DNA of 54,645 bases from an uncultured Lachnospiraceae bacterium (lineage in GTDB: Bacteria > Bacillota > Clostridia > Lachnospirales > Lachnospiraceae), in contig CANQRW010000016.1 in assembly GCA_947626365.1 (NCBI GenBank), positions 1 through 54,645 of the forward strand, read 5' to 3'. Every line of letters begins with the position of its first letter. The first letter of the stretch is position 1. The position numbers and the translations under genes were made by a program. The notes under the pieces were generated by a model. It ran no database searches and had not been told where the DNA came from. It worked only from the letters and a program-made list of their open reading frames with translations. Positions 50,248 to 54,645 of the stretch are shown here, one piece after another.

Positions 50248-50286
50248 ACGCGTGAAACTGTGCAGGGCAGAAAGGATAAATCAATT

Positions 50287-51522
50287 ATGAAGATTTCAGA
50301 GTTACAGATCAGCCAGGTAAATAACCAGATCAGGGCGCTGAGAAAGGCGGGCAGTTTCTATGGGAAGAAGCTGGAAGAAGCCGGCATCTCAGGCGTATCC
50401 ACCCCGGAAGATTTCGAAAAACTGCCATTTTCGGAGAAGAGCGACCTTCGGGAGGCCTATCCCCTGGGGCTTATGACGGCCCCTGAGGAGAAGATCGTGC
50501 GGATCCATTCTTCCTCCGGAACCACGGGGCTTCCGGTTATCATTCCGTATACCGCCAAGGATGTGGACGACTGGGCGATCATGTTTGCCCGCTGCTATGA
50601 GACGGCAGGCATCACCAATAAGGACCGTATCCAGATTACCCCGGGATACGGCCTGTGGACCGCCGGGATCGGTTTCCAGAGCGGAGCCGAAAAACTGGGC
50701 GCCATGGCCATTCCCATGGGACCCGGCAATACGGATAAGCAGCTTCAGATGATGATCGATATGAAATCTACGGTTATCTGCGCCACTTCCTCCTATGCCC
50801 TTCTGCTGGCCGAGGAGATTCAGAAGAGAGGACTGCGGGACAAAATCTGTTTGAAGAAAGGCGTGTTCGGTTCGGAGCGCTGGGGTGAAAAGATGCGTCA
50901 GCGTATCCGGACGGAGCTTGGCATTGAACTTTACGACATTTACGGCCTGACAGAGATTTACGGCCCGGGCATCGGCGTCAACTGCAAGTATGAGACGGGT
51001 ATGCACTATTGGGACGACTATATTTATATCGAGATCGTGGATCCCCAGACGCTTAAGCCGGTGCCGGACGGGGAGCCGGGAGAGATCGTGATCACGACCC
51101 TTGTAAAGGAAGGCGCTCCTCTGATTCGATACCGCACCCACGACCTGTCCCGGATCATCCCCGGAGAGTGCCCCTGCGGAAGCAAGTTCCCGCGGCTTGA
51201 TATTATCATGGGCAGAACTGATGATATGATGAAGATCAAGGGAGTCAATGTGTTCCCAAGTCAGATTGAAGAAGTGCTCCGTGAATTCCCGGAGGTGTCC
51301 AGCGAATACCAGATTCGGATCTCTCACCTGGACGGAAGGGATACCATGCGCATCTATGTGGAAACCAACGGAAGCGTAGACTTCGCGGATCTGAGCAATC
51401 AGATCGCGGCGAGGGTGAAGAGCCGTATCGGATTTACCCCGCTGGTGAAGGTGGTGGAGATTGGCGTCCTGCCGCGGAGCGAGAAGAAATCAAAGCGTGT
51501 GATTGATGAGAGATACGAATAG
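50287..51522 (+). CDS. paaK: Phenylacetate-CoA ligase (PaaK-like)
   Basis: 411 residues from the ATG at 50287, ten bases after AGAAAGGAT. It has the adenylate-forming motif HSSSGTTGLPVIIPYT (about 77-92), then YGLTEIYGPG and the hinge GRTDDMMKIKGVNVFPSQIE with the later catalytic Lys in KKSKRV. It makes aryl-acetyl-CoA from aryl acetate, ATP and CoA. Just downstream of iorAB it links arylpyruvate oxidation to aryl-acetate exchange. The reverse direction (CoA ester to acid plus ATP) could be used for energy conservation, which is inference. The terminator is at 51536-51582. Confidence 0.92.
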   Translation: MKISELQISQVNNQIRALRKAGSFYGKKLEEAGISGVSTPEDFEKLPFSEKSDLREAYPLGLMTAPEEKIVRIHSSSGTTGLPVIIPYTAKDVDDWAIMFARCYETAGITNKDRIQITPGYGLWTAGIGFQSGAEKLGAMAIPMGPGNTDKQLQMMIDMKSTVICATSSYALLLAEEIQKRGLRDKICLKKGVFGSERWGEKMRQRIRTELGIELYDIYGLTEIYGPGIGVNCKYETGMHYWDDYIYIEIVDPQTLKPVPDGEPGEIVITTLVKEGAPLIRYRTHDLSRIIPGECPCGSKFPRLDIIMGRTDDMMKIKGVNVFPSQIEEVLREFPEVSSEYQIRISHLDGRDTMRIYVETNGSVDFADLSNQIAARVKSRIGFTPLVKVVEIGVLPRSEKKSKRVIDERYE

Positions 51523-51535
51523 GAACTGTCTGACA

Positions 51536-51582
51536 CCGGGCCTTCCGCTATTTCTCCGCCGGAAAATGGCGGAAGGCCCGGG
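51536..51582 (+). terminator. Terminator-like hairpin after paaK
   Basis: CCGGGCCTTCCGC (51536-51548) pairs perfectly with GCGGAAGGCCCGG (51569-51581), with a 20-base loop. There is no U-tract, so Rho or read-through is possible. Confidence 0.6.
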
Positions 51583-51689
51583 AGATCTGGTTCCGCATCA
51601 GGATGTCCCCAGGCTGTTCGTAAAGTTTGAGAAAGCAACAGCCCCCATATTTGTATTAACTCTTTTTTCGGACGATTCTGCAAATACCA

Positions 51690-51718
51690 TTGATAAATGC
51701 ACTCATTGAGTGCATAAT
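51690..51718 (+). promoter_or_regulatory. Promoter with palindromic operator for the XRE-type gene
   Basis: TTGATA (51690-51695) and CATAAT (51713-51718) are spaced by 17 bases. Between them, overlapping the -10, is a perfect palindrome, ATGCACTCATTGAGTGCAT (51697-51715), with 9-base arms and one central base. A repressor bound here would block RNA polymerase. The obvious candidate is the XRE-type protein encoded 13 bases later. Confidence 0.7.
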
Positions 51719-51730
51719 AAAGAAGATGTG

Positions 51731-52470
51731 ATGAAGATGACCATTCGTGAAATGAGAACAAAGCTTGAGATACGCAGAGCGAATTTGCCGCACGGTATCA
51801 TATTCCGTTCCGTACCGTTCAGAGTTGGGAAACCGGTTTGCGGAAGCTGCCGAAATATAGTCCTCATAAGAGCGACCTTCCTAAGCGGTGTGATTATGCG
51901 GGAGCTGTGCTCTGGTTGAGAGCCGTTCGTGACTGCATCGGAGAGCCGATTGTTTTCGCTTTGGACGAGGCTCTGATGTGCCAGGGATTATTTGGCGGAC
52001 GAAGCGATGAATATATCGTGTGGGTTTACGGGGAAGATTCTGTCACGCGTTTTAATGGCGTCGTCCTGTTGGGCAACCGGGTTAGTCCTTACAGTGTAGA
52101 GGAAAAAAACGGGCTCTTGTATACCAATTTTAACCGAACGCTGGCGGATTCTTTTGCCAATGAATTCATCCTCGATATGCAGGGATCACCGAAGCCATTG
52201 CGTATTACGATGATTGATGTAAGTCTTTACGGAATGTACGGAGAAGGCCGCTCGGCAGGATTTGACCATACGGATGTGCAGCGGGCGTTGAAAAACAGTG
52301 GAAGGGCGCTTGGAAACTTTTCCGATTTCCTTTATAGCGAGGATACGCTGCGTCACGCATATGAGAAATTCCGTTTTGAAGGAGATGTGAACAAGCCGCC
52401 GTTTGAGGAAGTGTACGGAAACGTAAAAGCCTATATCAAGAACGAGATTTCAAACGGAAACCAAGTGTAA
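51731..52470 (+). pseudogene. XRE-type regulator with C-terminal domain, broken by a one-base frameshift
   Basis: The ATG at 51731 begins MKMTIREMRTKL. After that the first frame becomes meaningless and stops at 51919. If one G is added near 51764, the reading continues as GDTQSEFAARYHIPFRTVQS, then WETGLRKLPKY, a clear helix-turn-helix. It joins the frame that runs to 52470 (LWLRAVRDCIGEPIVF and about 170 more residues). The C-terminal domain (about residues 75-245) is not recognised. The defect may be a real inactivation, a sequencing error, or a programmed shift, although no slippery heptamer is evident. The promoter with palindromic operator at 51690-51718 is intact. Confidence 0.7.
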
Positions 52471-52506
52471 CTGAGTGCAACTGTGGAAACTTAAGCAGGT
52501 GACACC

Positions 52507-52535
52507 TTGACAAATCCCGGGAAACCACATATAAT
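52507..52535 (+). promoter_or_regulatory. Promoter of the tyrS T-box leader
   Basis: Perfect TTGACA (52507-52512) and TATAAT (52530-52535) with 17-base spacing. Confidence 0.85.
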
Positions 52536-52544
52536 GGCTTTAAT

Positions 52545-52895
52545 TTCATGAGAAAAGCGATGATGAGAACAAGTAGCAGCCAGTAACAGCACACAGAGAG
52601 CAGCCGGCAGGTGAGAGGCGCGTGGAAAACTGTCTGTGAATACATCTTTGAGCTTCGCACCGAACGAGGGAAGCGCTCAGCGCTGACGGTCCGCGGGTGG
52701 ATTTGTCAGTATGGCAGGACAGCGGAAGCTTCAGTAGGCTGCGACGGAACCGCACACGTTACCGTGCCGGGGTGTATGCTGGACAGCAGCCGCACCCGAA
52801 GAGGCAGAAGGCCGCGAGGTCTTTTGTGAACAACAGGTGGTACCACGAGGTTTGCGCCCCGTCCTTTTGACAAGGACGGGGCGATTTTGCGCGAA
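52545..52895 (+). ncRNA. T-box riboswitch, tyrosine-specific
   Basis: A leader of about 350 bases between the promoter and a terminator. The T-box element AACAACAGGTGGTACCACG (about 52829-52847) is the antiterminator bulge that pairs with the NCCA end of uncharged tRNA. A candidate specifier loop has TGAATACATC with the Tyr codon UAC at 52641-52643. Stem partners were not fully traced. The terminator at 52855-52888 closes the element. Uncharged tRNA-Tyr should favour read-through into tyrS, which lies 320 bases further on. Confidence 0.88.
52855..52888 (+). terminator. T-box terminator
   Basis: CGCCCCGTCCTT (52855-52866) pairs with AAGGACGGGGCG (52872-52883) with a 5-base loop, followed by ATTTT. 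It overlaps the downstream part of the antiterminator region, as required. Confidence 0.9.
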
Positions 52896-52916
52896 AGCGA
52901 TTTTTACAGCGCCAAC

Positions 52917-52975
52917 GCCGTGAGCCGATTTCCGTCGATTCCGCTTGCGGAAATCAGCGGAAATCGGCTCACGGC
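52917..52975. repeat. Long inverted repeat between the T-box terminator and tyrS
   Basis: GCCGTGAGCCGATTTCCG (52917-52934) is matched perfectly by its reverse complement (52958-52975). A further imperfect stem lies inside (GATTCCGC/GCGGAAATC). The total stem is about 27 bp. A second small hairpin, GGGCATT/AATGCCC (52981-52997), follows. Confidence 0.85.
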
Positions 52976-53002
52976 AGAGCGGGCATTGGAAAAATGCCCT
53001 CG

Positions 53003-53154
53003 ACCGAGGAAACGCGAAGCGTTTTCGAGGTGATGGCGCTGGGAAAGAAGCAGCTGAAAACGGCCAGGAAACCGAGGAAACGCGAAGCGTTTTCGAGGTG
53101 ATGGCGCTGGGAAAGAAGCGGCTGAAAACGGCCAGGAAACCGAGAGAAATGCAG
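53003..53154 (+). repeat. 68-bp direct tandem repeat upstream of tyrS
   Basis: Copies start at 53003, 53071 and 53139 (ACCGAGGAAACGCGAAGC...). The first two are full and differ at one base (GCAGCTG versus GCGGCTG). The third breaks off after ACCGAGAGAAATG. Each full copy contains a small AAACGC-GAA-GCGTTT hairpin. Confidence 0.9.
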
Positions 53155-53210
53155 TGCGTCACGCAGGCTGTGAAAGAACTGATACAAAACAGAGAAAAGG
53201 AGAATGAGAC

Positions 53211-54437
53211 ATGCAGTGTTACGAGGAACTGGTTGCCCGGGGGCTCATTGCCCAGGTGACTAACGAGGAAGAGATCCGGAAAATGGTGAACGAGGGGAAA
53301 GCGACCTTCTACATCGGCTTTGACCCCACGGCGGACAGCCTTCATGTGGGACATTTTATGGCTTTGTGCCTGATGAAGCGCCTGCAGATGGCGGGCAACA
53401 AGCCCATTGCCCTGATCGGCGGGGGAACCGGTATGATCGGAGACCCATCCGGCAGGAGCGACATGCGCCAGATGATGACGGTGGAGACCATTGAGCACAA
53501 CTGCGAGTGCTTTAAGAAGCAGATGAGCCGGTTCATTGATTTTTCCGAGGGCAAGGCCCTGATGGTGAATAACGCCGACTGGCTGCTGAATCTGAACTAT
53601 GTGGAGCTGCTCCGTGAAGTGGGAGCCTGCTTTTCCGTCAACAACATGCTTAGGGCCGAGTGCTACAAGCAGCGGATGGAGAAGGGATTAAGCTTTCTGG
53701 AGTTTAACTACATGATCATGCAGAGCTACGATTTCTATATGCTGTTCCAGAAATACGGCTGCAACATGCAGTTCGGCGGCGACGACCAGTGGAGCAACAT
53801 GCTGGGCGGCACGGAGCTGATCCGCCGGAAGCTGGGGAAGGACGCCCACGCCATGACCATCACCCTGCTGCTGAACTCCGAGGGCAAGAAGATGGGCAAG
53901 ACCCAGTCGGGAGCGGTCTGGCTGGATCCCAACAAGACCACGCCCTTTGAGTTTTACCAGTACTGGAGAAATGTGGCCGACGCCGATGTGCTGAAGTGTC
54001 TCCGGATGCTGACTTTCCTGCCGCTGGAGCAGATTAATGAGATGGATCAGTGGGAGGGCAGTCAGCTGAACACCGCCAAAGAGATCCTGGCCTACGAGCT
54101 GACCAATCTGGTTCACGGCGAGGAGGAGGCCAAGAAGGCCCAGGAGGCTTCCAGGGCGTTGTTTAAGGGTCAGGGTAGCCTGGACAATATGCCGTCCTAC
54201 ACGCTGAAGGAAGAGGATTTCAATGAGAACGGCCAGATCGATATCCTGACTGTCGTTCAGAAGTCCGGCCTGGCTCCCTCCCGTTCTGAGGCGCGCAGAA
54301 ATGTGGAGCAGGGCGGTGTCTCCGTCAACGGCGAGCAGGTGAAGGATGTCCGCAAGACCTACACGAAAGATGATTTTGTCGGCGACGGCATGATTGTGAA
54401 GAGAGGAAAGAAGAATTTCATGAAAGTGACGCTGTAA
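53211..54437 (+). CDS. tyrS: Tyrosyl-tRNA synthetase
   Basis: 408 residues. [20 protein letters not shown] contains the HIGH-type motif [19 protein letters not shown] is the tyrosine/tRNA pocket. KMGKTQSG is the KMSKS-type loop. An S4 RNA-binding domain occupies the last 65 residues ([20 protein letters not shown]). It charges tRNA-Tyr. An AAAAGGAGAATGAGAC site precedes the ATG. Control is by the T-box leader at 52545-52895. Confidence 0.96.
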   Translation: MQCYEELVARGLIAQVTNEEEIRKMVNEGKATFYIGFDPTADSLHVGHFMALCLMKRLQMAGNKPIALIGGGTGMIGDPSGRSDMRQMMTVETIEHNCECFKKQMSRFIDFSEGKALMVNNADWLLNLNYVELLREVGACFSVNNMLRAECYKQRMEKGLSFLEFNYMIMQSYDFYMLFQKYGCNMQFGGDDQWSNMLGGTELIRRKLGKDAHAMTITLLLNSEGKKMGKTQSGAVWLDPNKTTPFEFYQYWRNVADADVLKCLRMLTFLPLEQINEMDQWEGSQLNTAKEILAYELTNLVHGEEEAKKAQEASRALFKGQGSLDNMPSYTLKEEDFNENGQIDILTVVQKSGLAPSRSEARRNVEQGGVSVNGEQVKDVRKTYTKDDFVGDGMIVKRGKKNFMKVTL

Positions 54438-54468
54438 ACGGTCCGCTATAGTGAAACAGATTAAATAC

Positions 54469-54495
54469 AAAAAACGCGTCGCTGGCGCGTTTTTT
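54469..54495. terminator. Loop-conserved hairpin, locus 3 (tyrS terminator, inverted orientation)
   Basis: AAAAAACGCG (54469-54478) and CGCGTTTTTT (54486-54495) surround the loop TCGCTGG, the reverse complement of CCAGCGA. The linker beyond it, GCGTACTGATGTA, is the reverse complement of the TACGTCAGTATGC-type linker seen at the other two loci. The A- and T-tracts permit termination in both directions, serving tyrS and the minus-strand gene at the window edge. Confidence 0.85.
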
Positions 54496-54513
54496 GCGTA
54501 CTGATGTAAAACG

Positions 54514-54556
54514 AACCGGGGGGGACAGCCGCCTGCAGGCAGCCGTCTCCCCGGTT
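54514..54556 (-). terminator. Hairpin ending the minus-strand gene at the right edge
   Basis: AACCGGGG (54514-54521) pairs with CCCCGGTT (54549-54556). A further stem, GAC/GTC, and the palindrome GCCTGCAGGC lie inside. It follows the stop codon at 54574 on the minus strand by 17 bases. Confidence 0.65.
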
Positions 54557-54573
54557 ACTTATATCAGGATACT

Positions 54574-54645
54574 TTATTCTGCTGCGGTAAACACGGCGGT
54601 TATATCTCCGCTGCCAAGCGCCTTTTTCCAGTCTGTAAGATCGTC
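54574..54645 (-). CDS. 3' end of an unidentified gene (partial)
   Basis: The minus strand is open from the window edge to a TAA at 54576-54574. It encodes the last 23 residues of a protein (DDLTDWKKALGSGDITAVFT and AAE). The GC content, in-frame run and following hairpin make it a real gene end. Too little is present to name it. Confidence 0.6.
   Translation of the reverse strand, partial: DDLTDWKKALGSGDITAVFTAAE

Noticed and set aside
52945-53259. A 104-codon frame upstream of and overlapping tyrS
   Set aside because: It is made of the 68-bp repeats and runs into tyrS in another frame. It has no ribosome binding site and no family resemblance.

Overview
The window looks like a chromosomal segment of a gut-type Clostridia, most likely a Lachnospiraceae. 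The reasons are GC-rich housekeeping genes with strong AGGAGG-type ribosome binding sites, canonical sigma-A promoters, a T-box tyrS, a one-chain PurL-PurQ, DUF1540, CapA, tandem CNNM/CorC proteins, a VTC/DUF4956/Cthe_2159 gene trio, and genes for aromatic-acid fermentation (iorAB-paaK). The species cannot be fixed from sequence alone. No rRNA, tRNA, intact insertion sequence or CRISPR array was seen.

Layout. (1) 1-11.8 kb, plus strand: the distal end of a surface-polysaccharide locus. It holds a broken glycosyltransferase, a flippase, an HddA-like sugar kinase, a PLP-dependent 3-dehydratase-type DegT protein, an SDR, a Gmd-like 4,6-dehydratase and an O-acyltransferase. These are followed by a tight module (GDPD-like, HAD, nucleotidyltransferase, cupin, second nucleotidyltransferase, WecB). 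Base composition jumps between AT-rich and GC-rich genes, as expected for a mosaic, horizontally exchanged locus. (2) 11.9-16.3 kb: an accessory island. A promoter drives an XRE regulator, an ImmA/IrrE metalloprotease and a PIN-like protein. A terminator, the fossil of a second toxin-antitoxin pair and an AAA-ATPase/PD-(D/E)XK gene follow. (3) 16.5-26.8 kb: a MATE transporter, two tandem CNNM/CorC proteins, an arabinose/fucose-isomerase-like enzyme, the beta-helix/DUF4956/VTC trio, and a secreted protein with choline-binding-type repeats.

(4) 27-33 kb, minus strand: an NRAMP-family transporter (YcsG-like) followed by pxpB-pxpC-accB-accC-pxpA. This is a 5-oxoprolinase set merged with a biotin carboxylase and its biotin carrier. 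(5) 33.2-47.5 kb, plus strand: a lysophospholipase-like hydrolase, an HD-domain protein, 5-formyl-THF cyclo-ligase, an HPr-like protein lacking the phosphorylatable His, a nuclease-helicase fusion, a sigma factor without region 4, purL, a cysteine hydrolase, DUF1540, CapA and a zinc-ribbon membrane protein. (6) 47.6-51.5 kb: iorA-iorB-paaK, for oxidative decarboxylation of aryl-pyruvates and CoA activation of aryl-acetates. (7) 51.5-54.6 kb: a frameshifted XRE regulator behind a perfect palindromic operator, then a tyrosine T-box leader, a repeat-filled spacer, tyrS and the end of a minus-strand gene.

Two patterns run through the window. First, short tandem repeats have expanded inside or at the ends of genes: 24 bp in purL and iorA, 75 bp in the beta-helix gene, 32 bp across the helicase stop, 68 bp before tyrS. 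Second, a family of hairpins with the same seven-base loop (CCAGTGA/CCAGCGA) recurs at three intergenic sites and probably acts as terminators. The strongest candidates for undescribed biology are the XRE-protease-PIN module, the dideoxy-sugar (possibly dideoxy-heptose) branch, the biotin-linked Pxp operon, and the loop-conserved hairpin family.
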